Positions 1 to 7,386 of a DNA stretch of 64,000 bases are shown here, piece by piece. The DNA comes from Flintibacter muris (GTDB lineage Bacteria; Bacillota; Clostridia; Oscillospirales; Oscillospiraceae). The translations under genes and the position numbers were made by a program. The notes beneath the pieces were generated by a model. The model ran no database searches, was not told where the DNA came from, and saw nothing but the letters and a program-made list of their open reading frames with translations. The stretch's first letter is position 1. Each line of letters opens with the position of its first letter. The stretch covers positions 1 through 64,000 of the forward strand of contig NZ_CALPCP010000020.1 of assembly GCF_943192995.1 (NCBI RefSeq), given 5' to 3'.

Positions 1-59
1 TTATTTCCATTCTTGACTGAGTCGTTGCTTTTCATACTTGCAGTTTTTGTCGTTTACAC

Positions 60-613
60 AGATTTTTCGGCGGTCTCGTAGATTCCATGCCCATTATGCT
101 TGCCCGGCGTGCAAATAGCACAGGCGCGAGGGTAGACCGGCCATTATGCAATAAATGCTTCAATTCTACCAGAAAAGAGTGATATCATGGCGTGAAATTG
201 CACGTCTTCGCCCTGGCAAACTGCCTATCCCAATCGCGGTACAGATCAGCCAGGCATCTCTTTGTGATCTCTGGGCCGCACAGAGGATGGACTAGAGCTG
301 CGCTCCAATCCACAACGGAACACTGTTTGCTGACCGTGCCTACACAGACGCCGCTTGGGTCAGATCCCTCAAGGAAACTCGAAATATCAGCATCATTGTG
401 CTGCGCAAGAGGCGGGCAAACGATCCGCTGCGCTCCGGCAACTGTTTCAGCACAGGTGTCAGCCGCCGTCAGCCCATTGAATCCTTTTTTAACTGGATCA
501 ACGTTACATCAGGTATCCAGAACGCTTCTTTTATTCGGTCTTTCGACGGTTTGCTTTTCCATATCTTTGCTTCCCTCGCTTTTATTGCTATTTACTCTTT
601 TTTCTACTATTGA
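60..613 (+). pseudogene. Decayed DDE transposase of an insertion sequence
   Basis: Three reading-frame pieces together resemble an IS4/IS982-type DDE transposase. The first, around 63-185, reads FFGGLVDSMPI and would carry the first catalytic Asp (DSMPI). It hits a stop just before YHGVKLHVFA (183-212), a typical transposase segment. The frame then shifts to PGKLPIPIAVQISQAS (about 215-265), with another in-frame stop near 290. Next come LFADRAYTDA (about 328-357, second Asp) and RRQPIESFFNWI (about 460-495, with the Glu of the DDE triad), ending at 613. At least two frameshifts and two nonsense codons make it non-functional. The 5' part may lie outside the window. The exact IS family is uncertain. 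Confidence 0.75.
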
Positions 614-858
614 TTCGCATTTCCAAGTGTTTTGCCGTATTAAAGCTCATCCCTTGGTAGTAATTTGTAGTAATTGGGGTGGTTTGCTGTCAGGAAATGC
701 GGTGTAATGCGCTGTTTCACTTTGTAAGAAGTTAGAGCTGAAGGCAAGCCACAGGAATCGCCCCCATAAAGTAACGAGTGACTTTGTTGAAGGTCACCAG
801 AAGATGAGCTGAAAAACCGTGAGATATGTAGAAACTGTATGTCACCTCATAAATTAGC

Positions 859-887
859 TTGACAAATTGGAAAAAGGGGGATATTAT
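859..887 (+). promoter_or_regulatory. Promoter of the IclR-family regulator gene
   Basis: TTGACA at 859-864 and TATTAT at 882-887 are separated by 17 bases, close to the sigma-A consensus. The regulator start codon is 35 bases downstream, after AGGAGG at 911. A GAAC-AGC-GTTC palindrome at 899-909 lies just past the start point and could be an autoregulatory site. Apart from this promoter I see nothing recognisable between the transposase remnant and the gene (614-858). Confidence 0.75.
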
Positions 888-922
888 TTTACTATACAGA
901 ACAGCGTTCCAGGAGGCGGAAT

Positions 923-1726
923 ATGCAAGAGAAGCAGAATGGAGATTTTCCGAAGAAAGATTCTGTCCGTGCAGTTGATCGAATGCTGGACATTCTCCAA
1001 GTTTTTTCTTTTGAACAGAATGAGTTGAATTTGGCGCAGATTTGTGTACAGGCTGGTCTGCCTAAGACGACGACCTATCGGATCCTGACGACCTTGGAAA
1101 AACGGAATGTTGTGGTGCAGGACCCACATACAGGAAAATACCGGCTGGGGTATGAGGTAATAAAAATGGGCAGCATTGCCCGCACAGGCAACAGCTTACA
1201 GCGTGCGGCCCATGAAGATATGGAGAAGATTAGCCGGGAGACACAGCAGACCTGTAATCTCTATGTTCGGGACGGATTTGAGCGCCGGTGTGTCGATCAA
1301 GTAGAGGGAACACAGTATGTTAAGCGGTTTTCCTATTTGGGTGCCCGGCATCCGCTGTATTGTGGCGCCGGCAAGTTGCTTCTGGCCTACGCCGACCCTG
1401 ACGTACAGAAGCAATATTTTGCAATAACAAAGTTCGAAAAATATACCGATCAAACCGTGACCGATCCAGAACAGCTCAAAGAGGAGTTGCGTCAGATATT
1501 GCGGGACGGATACTCTGTGACCAAGGGCGAGCGCGACCCAATGACAGCAATGGTTTCTGTACCATTGTATGACTATACCCAAAAGGTCGTAGCGTCAATC
1601 ACCGTTTCTGGACCGGTTTACCTGTTTACCGATGAGAATATCAAGCTGTACTGCAGCAAACTGCTGCAGGCGTCAGAGAACATCTCACGGAAATTAGGGT
1701 ACAGCCCTCCCAAGACGGGAGAATAA
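923..1726 (+). CDS. IclR-family transcriptional regulator
   Basis: This 267-residue protein has the usual IclR length and layout. An N-terminal winged helix-turn-helix (about residues 15-75) contains LAQICVQAGLPKTTTYRIL and KYRLGYEVIKMG. The C-terminal effector domain (about 85-260) contains LGARHPLYCGAGKLLLA. It stands alone, has its own promoter, and ends in a strong hairpin before the catabolic operon that starts 117 bases downstream in the same direction. It is therefore the probable local regulator of that operon. A near-consensus IclR box lies over the operon's promoter. Whether it represses or activates, and its effector, cannot be read from the sequence. Confidence 0.93.
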   Translation: MQEKQNGDFPKKDSVRAVDRMLDILQVFSFEQNELNLAQICVQAGLPKTTTYRILTTLEKRNVVVQDPHTGKYRLGYEVIKMGSIARTGNSLQRAAHEDMEKISRETQQTCNLYVRDGFERRCVDQVEGTQYVKRFSYLGARHPLYCGAGKLLLAYADPDVQKQYFAITKFEKYTDQTVTDPEQLKEELRQILRDGYSVTKGERDPMTAMVSVPLYDYTQKVVASITVSGPVYLFTDENIKLYCSKLLQASENISRKLGYSPPKTGE

Positions 1727-1746
1727 TACGGCACTAATTTTAGATT

Positions 1747-1780
1747 GATTCTTCAAAGGGATGCCGCCCTTTGAAGAATC
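1747..1780 (+). terminator. Terminator hairpin after the IclR gene
   Basis: A perfect 14-base stem (1747-1760 pairs with 1767-1780) with a 6-base loop is followed by TTTAT. It separates the regulator transcript from the operon at 1843. Confidence 0.75.
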
Positions 1781-1796
1781 TTTATCGGAACTAAAA

Positions 1797-1811
1797 CGGA
1801 ATATAATTCCA
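1797..1811 (+). promoter_or_regulatory. Putative IclR operator overlapping the operon -10 element
   Basis: CGGAATATAATTCCA is built around the palindrome GGAAT-ATA-ATTCC. It closely resembles the published E. coli IclR box, recalled as WGGAAATNATTTCCA. It contains a TATAAT (1802-1807) that would serve as the -10 of the operon. The -35 region is poor. A site over the -10 fits repression by the neighbouring IclR protein. Palindrome and spacing are seen; regulation is inferred. Confidence 0.55.
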
Positions 1812-1842
1812 CTACATGGAACACAAGAGGGGGAATTAAAAT

Positions 1843-3066
1843 ATGGGGCTGACATTTGCGGAAAAAGTTCTAAGTAGAAAAGCCTATCAAGAGGTTCATG
1901 CAGGAGATTGTGTCATCGTCGATGTGGATGTCATGATGGCAAGCGATACGACTGGACCTATTGCGATCAAGGCATTTGAGAGTATGGGCGGAAAACAGTT
2001 GTTTCATAAAGACCGGACCGTATTTATTCTGGATCATGCTACTCCTTGCCCCAACGAACGGATTGCCGCACTGCACAAGCTAATCCGGGAGTTTTGCGGG
2101 GAACAGAAATGTGTGTTCTTTGATCAGAACCATGGGGTCTGCCATCAGGTTATGCTGGAAAAGGGCCTGGTGCATGAGGGAGACCTAGTGCTGGGAGGAG
2201 ATTCTCATACCTGTTCCTATGGCTCGGTAGGCGCTTTTTCCACCGGTGTCGGCTCTACAGAGTTGGGAGGTGCTATGCTGACGGGGAAGACTTGGCTCAT
2301 GGTGCCCCAGACCACACGCATCGAATTGAGCGGCAAACTGCCGGAGGGAGTTTATGCCAAGGATGTGGTCCTGAAGATTATTGGGGACTTAACCAGTGAC
2401 GGTGTTACCTATAAATCAGTGGAGTTTGCCGGAGATGGCTTTGCCCGCTTTACCCAAGAGGAGGCGACCACAGTCTGTAATATGACCATCGAGATGGGCG
2501 GCAAAAACGGTGTGTTTCTCTCGGCACTTACAGACCCCGGCCTGATGCCTGATAAGGATGCCGTGTACGAGCAGGTGCTTTACTATGATGCTTCCGAAAT
2601 GGTGCCTATGGTCTCCTGTCCGCACACAGTGGACAACGTGAAGCCAGTGACAGAGGCGGGGCCGGAGAAGGTGGATCTGGTCTATATCGGCAGCTGCACA
2701 AACGGGCGGCTGAGCGATTTGCAGGTTGTGGCACAGATCCTGAAAGGGAAGCATATTGCTCCCTCAGTTCGGCTTTTGGTCTGTCCAGCTTCCAATCAAG
2801 TGCTGATGCAGGCGATTGAGCATGGCTATATTCAAACAATCCTGGAGGCTGGCGGCACTATCAGCACACCAGGCTGCAGCCTGTGTGTCGGTACTCTGGG
2901 CGGGGTTCCTGGCGATGGAGAGAATGTGCTGTCCACCACAAATCGAAATTTTAAAGGCCGCATGGGCAACAGCAAAGCCAATGTGTTCCTGTCCTCACCC
3001 GCTACAGCGGCCTCCTCAGCGATTACCGGTGTTTTGACCGATCCAAGGGAGGTGATACAGAGGTGA
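1843..3066 (+). CDS. Aconitase-family dehydratase large subunit, 2,3-dimethylmalate dehydratase-like
   Basis: This 407-residue protein belongs to the LeuC/HacA/DmdA branch of the aconitase superfamily, which interconverts 2-hydroxyacids and unsaturated diacids on a [4Fe-4S] cluster. Cluster ligands are visible: Cys285 in SCTNG, and Cys345 and Cys348 in GCSLC. GGDSHTCSYG and FSTGVGSTELG are further family blocks. The length suits the stand-alone large subunit; the small subunit is the next gene, overlapping by 4 bases. LeuC is the obvious alternative, but no leuA or leuB is nearby. The following gene encodes a dimethylmalate-lyase-type enzyme, as in the end of nicotinate fermentation (DmdA-DmdB-Dml). 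The exact substrate is inferred and could be another 2,3-disubstituted malate or maleate. Initiation is at ATG after AGAGGGGG. Confidence 0.8.
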   Translation: MGLTFAEKVLSRKAYQEVHAGDCVIVDVDVMMASDTTGPIAIKAFESMGGKQLFHKDRTVFILDHATPCPNERIAALHKLIREFCGEQKCVFFDQNHGVCHQVMLEKGLVHEGDLVLGGDSHTCSYGSVGAFSTGVGSTELGGAMLTGKTWLMVPQTTRIELSGKLPEGVYAKDVVLKIIGDLTSDGVTYKSVEFAGDGFARFTQEEATTVCNMTIEMGGKNGVFLSALTDPGLMPDKDAVYEQVLYYDASEMVPMVSCPHTVDNVKPVTEAGPEKVDLVYIGSCTNGRLSDLQVVAQILKGKHIAPSVRLLVCPASNQVLMQAIEHGYIQTILEAGGTISTPGCSLCVGTLGGVPGDGENVLSTTNRNFKGRMGNSKANVFLSSPATAASSAITGVLTDPREVIQR

Positions 3067-3548
3067 GTAAAGCGTTGGTCTATGGGGACAACATCAATAC
3101 TGACTTGGTGATTGCGGGGAAATATACAAAGACGCTAAACTTTGAGGAGTTGGCGGCGCATTGTATGGAGGACCTTGATCCTCAATTTTCCTGTCGGGTG
3201 AAACCGGGAGACGTATTGGTGGCAGGCAGAAACTTTGGCTGCGGTTCCTCCCGGGAACAGGCTCCACTGGCGATCAAATATGCCGGAATAAGTGCGGTGC
3301 TGGCCCAGTCCTTTGCCCGGATCTTTTATCGCAATGCAATCAATGTGGGGGTCCCAGCGCTGATCTGCAATACCTCGTCCATCCAGGACGGCGACGAGAT
3401 TGAAGTGGATATGACCCAAGGGATCGTAACGGTGAACAAGACCCGGAAGATCAAATGCCAGTCCCTTTCGCCTATCATGCAAAGTATTCTTTCTGCTGGC
3501 GGATTGGTTCCGTTTTTGAAAGAAAAGGGGGATTTTGTGCTGGATTAA
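3063..3548 (+). CDS. Aconitase-family dehydratase small subunit, DmdB/LeuD-like
   Basis: The 161-residue swivel-domain subunit matches the LeuD/DmdB length. It contains the substrate-side block [14 protein letters not shown] and the [14 protein letters not shown] segment typical of the family. Its GTG start overlaps the large-subunit stop (GTGA), indicating translational coupling and a heterodimer. The N-terminal block [15 protein letters not shown] is the normal family start. Family membership is clear from the motifs. Assignment to dimethylmalate rather than isopropylmalate or homoaconitate rests only on the operon context. Confidence 0.85.
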   Translation: MSKALVYGDNINTDLVIAGKYTKTLNFEELAAHCMEDLDPQFSCRVKPGDVLVAGRNFGCGSSREQAPLAIKYAGISAVLAQSFARIFYRNAINVGVPALICNTSSIQDGDEIEVDMTQGIVTVNKTRKIKCQSLSPIMQSILSAGGLVPFLKEKGDFVLD

Positions 3549-3575
3549 AATCGACAAATAAGGAGAGAAAGTAGT

Positions 3576-4469
3576 ATGAATCGAACGACTCAACTCAAGC
3601 GCCTGATCCAGGCAAAGGAAATTCTGGTTATGCCAGGAGTTTATGATGCATTGAGTGCAAAAATTGCGGAAAAATGCGGTGTTAAGGCGGTACAAGTGAC
3701 CGGCTATGGACTTGCAGGCGCTGGTCTAGCACTGCCGGATGTGGGCATCATGACGAAGACGCAGATGGTAGAGCAGGTCCGCAATATTTGCCGCTCGGTC
3801 AGTATTCCAGTTATGGCGGACGGGGATACTGGATTTGGAAATGCCATCAACCTCTATTATGCAGTGAAGGACTTTGAGGAGGCTGGTGCAGCCGGTGTCA
3901 ATCTGGAGGACCAGTTTTTCCCCAAGCGCTGCGGCCATATGGGCGGCAAGCAGATTATCCCCTTTGAGGAGGCCGTAAAGAAGATTGAGGCCGCTGCCGC
4001 TGCCCGGACAGATAAGGATTTTGTCATCAATGCCCGTACAGATGCCATTGCGGTCAGCGGTGTGGATGAGGCGATCCGTCGGGGGAATGCCTTTGCCAAG
4101 GCGGGTGCGGACCTGATTTTTGTGGAAGCTCCCGAAAAGATAGACGACATCAAGCGGGTCATTCAGTCCATCGACGCACCAGTAAGTATTAATATGATCT
4201 ATGCCAAGGGCTCCAAGACCCCTGCGGTTTCCATCAGGCAGTTGGAGGAGTGGGGTGCAGCCCGAGTCAGCGTGCCGGTTATGCCGCTGTTTGCCGCCGC
4301 CAGAGCGTTGGAAAAAGCCTACACTGCCGTGGTTAATGACGATGTGGCCTCAATGAACGATCAGATATTTGAGTTTGCAGAATTTACTGATCTGGTTGGC
4401 CTACCTTTTATCAAGGAGCTGGAGAAGCGCTTCCTGGACACAGCGGAACTGGATGCACGCTATCATTAA
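3576..4469 (+). CDS. Isocitrate lyase/PEP mutase-family lyase, 2,3-dimethylmalate lyase-like
   Basis: This 297-residue TIM-barrel enzyme has the superfamily opening VMPGVYDALSAKIAEKCG, the metal-binding DGDTGFGNA and NLEDQFFPKRCGHM, where Lys117-Arg118-Cys119-Gly120-His121 is the lyase signature carrying the catalytic Cys. The family cleaves a 2-hydroxy-diacid to a 2-oxoacid plus a shorter acid. Methylisocitrate lyase, oxaloacetate decarboxylase and 2,3-dimethylmalate lyase are the closest functional types. Placement directly after a DmdAB-like dehydratase favours dimethylmalate-type cleavage to pyruvate plus propionate, or plus a longer acid if the substrate carries larger side chains. Methylisocitrate lyase is less likely because no methylcitrate synthase is present. 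Confidence 0.8.
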   Translation: MNRTTQLKRLIQAKEILVMPGVYDALSAKIAEKCGVKAVQVTGYGLAGAGLALPDVGIMTKTQMVEQVRNICRSVSIPVMADGDTGFGNAINLYYAVKDFEEAGAAGVNLEDQFFPKRCGHMGGKQIIPFEEAVKKIEAAAAARTDKDFVINARTDAIAVSGVDEAIRRGNAFAKAGADLIFVEAPEKIDDIKRVIQSIDAPVSINMIYAKGSKTPAVSIRQLEEWGAARVSVPVMPLFAAARALEKAYTAVVNDDVASMNDQIFEFAEFTDLVGLPFIKELEKRFLDTAELDARYH

Positions 4470-4526
4470 CAAGTTGTTAGATCCTTTGCCAATACACATC
4501 AATATATTTGAAAAGGGGCGTTAAAA

Positions 4527-5951
4527 ATGCAAAAATATGATTTGCTGATCAAGAACGGCGCAGTTGTCCTTGCGGATAAGGTGGAAAACTGTACGATTGC
4601 TGTCAAGGATGGTAAGATTGCCGCGATCAGCACTGCTGAGATCGCCGCTGAGGAAGCCCGGGAGGTGCTGGATGCCAAGGGGTTGACCGTTATGCCTGGT
4701 GCGGTGGACTGCCATACGCACTTCGGTATCTATGCACCGATGGACAAGGATGTCAACAGCGAGAGTAAAGCCGCACTGACCGGTGGTGTGACCACCATGA
4801 TGAGCTATTTCCGCACCGGTGCACACTACATGAACAAGACGGGCCCTTACCATGAGATTTATAAAGAGGCCCTGGAGCAGGCTGCTGGAAACGCTTATTG
4901 CGACTATTGTTTCCATCTGGCTCCCATGGATAACCTGCAGGTGCAGGAGATGGAGTGGCTGGTGGAGCAGGGCGTGGTGACCTTTAAATACTTCATGTTC
5001 TACAAAGGGCTGAATTTGGGAGCAAACTCCACTGTTTCGCCTACCATGTCCGACTGCTATGACTTGGGCCACCTTTATAACATTATGGAAGAGGCGGCCC
5101 GACTGAACACCATGCTTAAGAACGAGCCAATTTCCGTCAGTGTCCACTGTGAGGACGACGAGGTGATCAAGGCCTTTATCAAGAAGGTGAACGATGCGGG
5201 ACTGAAGGGCCTGCAGGCTTACAGCGAAGCGCGTCCTCCTATTGCGGAGCGAGTGGCAATCATGAAGGCGGGCACCGTAGCCAACGCCACAGGAGCCAAG
5301 CTCAATATTCTGCATATTACCAGCGCGGAGGCCCTTCAGGCTACACGGGATCTACTGAAAATCTATCCAAATATCAAGTTGCGCCGTGAGTGTACACTTC
5401 ATGCTCTGGGCCTGACCTGGGAGATGCTGCAGGGCAACAACTGTGCTAAGGTCAACCCGCCCTTGCGCACGAAGGCCGACAACGAGGCGCTGTGGGAGGC
5501 GCTGAAGCAGGGCGAGATCAATTGGGTAGGCTCTGATCACGCTATGACTCCCAAGGCGTTGAAGTTGGACGACGATATGTGGGGCTCCTGCTGCGGCTTT
5601 GGCGGCACCTCCCTGGTGTACCCCTTTATGGTCTCCGAGGGCTTGAAGCATGGCCTGTCGCTGCCCCGCATCGCGGAACTGGTTTCCACCAATCCCGCAA
5701 AGGCCCATGCGGCTTGGCCGAAGAAGGGCAGCATGGAGGTAGGTGCAGACGCGGACTTTGCCCTGATCAATCTGGACCTAGAGAAGACTGTCCATGCCGG
5801 CGCGGACTTTTCCGCTCAGGAGTACAACGTGTTTGAGGGAATTAAGTTGAAGGGGTGGCCTGTCATTACCATCCTGCGCGGTAAAATAGTCTATAAGGAT
5901 GGAAAGATTTTGGGCGAGCCCACCGGTGAATATGTTAAGCGTCCGTGCTGA
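4527..5951 (+). CDS. Hydantoinase/dihydropyrimidinase-family amidohydrolase (cyclic imide hydrolase candidate)
   Basis: This 474-residue amidohydrolase has a complete binuclear metal site. His63 and His65 lie in CHTHFG, Lys154 (the usual carboxylated lysine) in VVTFKYFM, His207 in SVHCEDDE, His263 in LHITSAEA and Asp337 in GSDHAM. Length and spacing fit D-hydantoinase, dihydropyrimidinase and allantoinase; imidases that open succinimide- or maleimide-type rings belong to the same family. The reaction is hydrolysis of a cyclic amide bond to a half-amide or N-carbamoyl acid. An isochorismatase-family amidase later in the operon could remove the remaining amide. Neither dihydropyrimidine dehydrogenase nor an N-carbamoyl-beta-alanine amidohydrolase of the usual type is nearby, so pyrimidine catabolism is not favoured. 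Confidence 0.85.
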   Translation: MQKYDLLIKNGAVVLADKVENCTIAVKDGKIAAISTAEIAAEEAREVLDAKGLTVMPGAVDCHTHFGIYAPMDKDVNSESKAALTGGVTTMMSYFRTGAHYMNKTGPYHEIYKEALEQAAGNAYCDYCFHLAPMDNLQVQEMEWLVEQGVVTFKYFMFYKGLNLGANSTVSPTMSDCYDLGHLYNIMEEAARLNTMLKNEPISVSVHCEDDEVIKAFIKKVNDAGLKGLQAYSEARPPIAERVAIMKAGTVANATGAKLNILHITSAEALQATRDLLKIYPNIKLRRECTLHALGLTWEMLQGNNCAKVNPPLRTKADNEALWEALKQGEINWVGSDHAMTPKALKLDDDMWGSCCGFGGTSLVYPFMVSEGLKHGLSLPRIAELVSTNPAKAHAAWPKKGSMEVGADADFALINLDLEKTVHAGADFSAQEYNVFEGIKLKGWPVITILRGKIVYKDGKILGEPTGEYVKRPC

Positions 5952-6017
5952 TTCTGCAGATGGGCCGCGCTGGTCCGGAACGCAGCGGTATAAAAAATTT
6001 ATGAAGGAGAAAGAACA

Positions 6018-7286
6018 ATGAAAAAGATGCTATCCTTGCTTTTGGTAGGCGGGATGTTCCTCTCTCTGGCAGCGTGCGGAGGTGGGAATGAAAAGACCAC
6101 TCCTGGTCAAAACGGCGGCGGAAACACTTCTCAGAGTGCCGGGAGCGATTTCAAGTGGCCCAACATGGTTAAACTGAGTATCACCGGCAGTGGTACTACG
6201 GCCTACGCAGGCACCCTGGCCTGGTCCAACATTTTGGAAGGTACCGGAAACACCAAGGTCCGTCTGCTCCCTGAGGACTCCAACGCCACCAAATTTCAGC
6301 GGGTAAGAAACGGCGAGACGCTGATGACCTATGATACCATGGGCGACGTGGCCACCCTGATTGGTGCCAAATTCGGTTACGCCACCGAGACCGGCGGCCC
6401 TTACCAGGCTCGCTGGGTCTGGCCCGATTTTGCCTCCAACAGCGTAATGTTTGTCAGGGGCGACTCCAAAATCGAAAAGCCTACCGATATTACCAAAGAT
6501 ACCCCCATTGCCTGTACTATCGACTCTGCCATGGAAAACGTGAAAGCTTCCTTGGCTGCGGCAGCCGGTGTGGATGTAGACGAGATGAACTGGGTCTACT
6601 GCTCCTCTTACGGCGAGATGCCCAAGCTGGTTACTACTGGCGCGGCCGAACTGTGTGCTTATGTTACCCCCACCTCCAGCTCCATCATTGAGGCCTCTGC
6701 CGCACCCCAGGGCATCAAGGTTATGGACTTCAACCCTGAACTTTACCCCGAGTGGTGTGCAGCCTTCCAATCTAAACAGCCTGTGTACAGCTTCAATAAG
6801 ATAGGCTTCGGCAACGAGGCGGCGATTGGCAAACACGGCTGGGGTTCCGACGGCGGTTGGATTACCTCTGAATCCGCTGATCAAGACCTAATCTATAATC
6901 TAGTCAAGTTCTTTGCTGAGTATCAGGACGAAATTCAAGGTTCTTTTGATACTTACTCCTACTACTGGTCCGTTGATTACGCCCGGGAAGTACTAGACCG
7001 TACCTATGTTCCCGTCGCTGAAGGTACTATCCGCTACTTTAAGGAAATTGGTAAGTGGACTGAGGCGGACGATGCCCGTCAGGAGTATAACATTAAGCTG
7101 ATCGACAAATATATGACTGCCTACAGCGACTGTATTGCCCAGGCCCACACCGACGGTGTGAAAATTGATACACAAAACCAGGACTGGCTGGACTACTGGG
7201 AAGCCTATAAGGAGGCTCAGAACCTGCCCCCGGTGGTTATCATGTCCGATGCGGAGATCGCGGAGGCCCTGGCTGCCGGCTTCTAA
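6018..7286 (+). CDS. TAXI-type TRAP transporter solute-binding lipoprotein
   Basis: This 422-residue extracytoplasmic receptor begins with a lipoprotein signal peptide ending in LAAC, so Cys20 would be lipidated, followed by a Gly/Ser/Asn-rich linker. The mature part has the TAXI-family features SITGSGTTAYAGTLAWSN near its start and periodic ligand-binding-lobe segments after it. It delivers substrate to the fused permease encoded next. The two genes are separated by 100 bases containing a 12-base hairpin. TAXI receptors usually bind carboxylates or amino acids, which fits a catabolic role. The ligand here is unknown. Confidence 0.88.
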   Translation: MKKMLSLLLVGGMFLSLAACGGGNEKTTPGQNGGGNTSQSAGSDFKWPNMVKLSITGSGTTAYAGTLAWSNILEGTGNTKVRLLPEDSNATKFQRVRNGETLMTYDTMGDVATLIGAKFGYATETGGPYQARWVWPDFASNSVMFVRGDSKIEKPTDITKDTPIACTIDSAMENVKASLAAAAGVDVDEMNWVYCSSYGEMPKLVTTGAAELCAYVTPTSSSIIEASAAPQGIKVMDFNPELYPEWCAAFQSKQPVYSFNKIGFGNEAAIGKHGWGSDGGWITSESADQDLIYNLVKFFAEYQDEIQGSFDTYSYYWSVDYAREVLDRTYVPVAEGTIRYFKEIGKWTEADDARQEYNIKLIDKYMTAYSDCIAQAHTDGVKIDTQNQDWLDYWEAYKEAQNLPPVVIMSDAEIAEALAAGF

Positions 7287-7316
7287 CCATCTAGAATATT
7301 GAACACCTACAAATAA

Positions 7317-7351
7317 GATGGGCGGAGCGCGTGCTTCGTGCTCCGCCCATC
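7317..7351 (+). terminator. Intra-operon hairpin between TRAP receptor and permease genes
   Basis: A perfect 12-base G+C-rich stem (7317-7328 with 7340-7351) has an 11-base loop and no good T-tract. It sits between the receptor and permease genes. It is better read as a 3'-end stabiliser or partial terminator that keeps receptor expression above permease expression than as the end of the operon. Confidence 0.6.
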
Positions 7352-7386
7352 GTGTGCCTTTACGGGAAATTAGGAGGTCTTTCTGA

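Noticed and set aside
1843-3548. Leucine biosynthesis leuCD
   Set aside because: The subunits fit the family, but no leuA or leuB is adjacent, and the partner genes are a lyase, amidohydrolase, amidase and transporters typical of catabolism.
1843-5951. Complete nicotinate fermentation cluster
   Set aside because: The dehydratase and lyase match its last steps, but nicotinate hydroxylase, 6-hydroxynicotinate reductase, methyleneglutarate mutase and methylitaconate isomerase are not in the window, and the amidohydrolase is hydantoinase-like.
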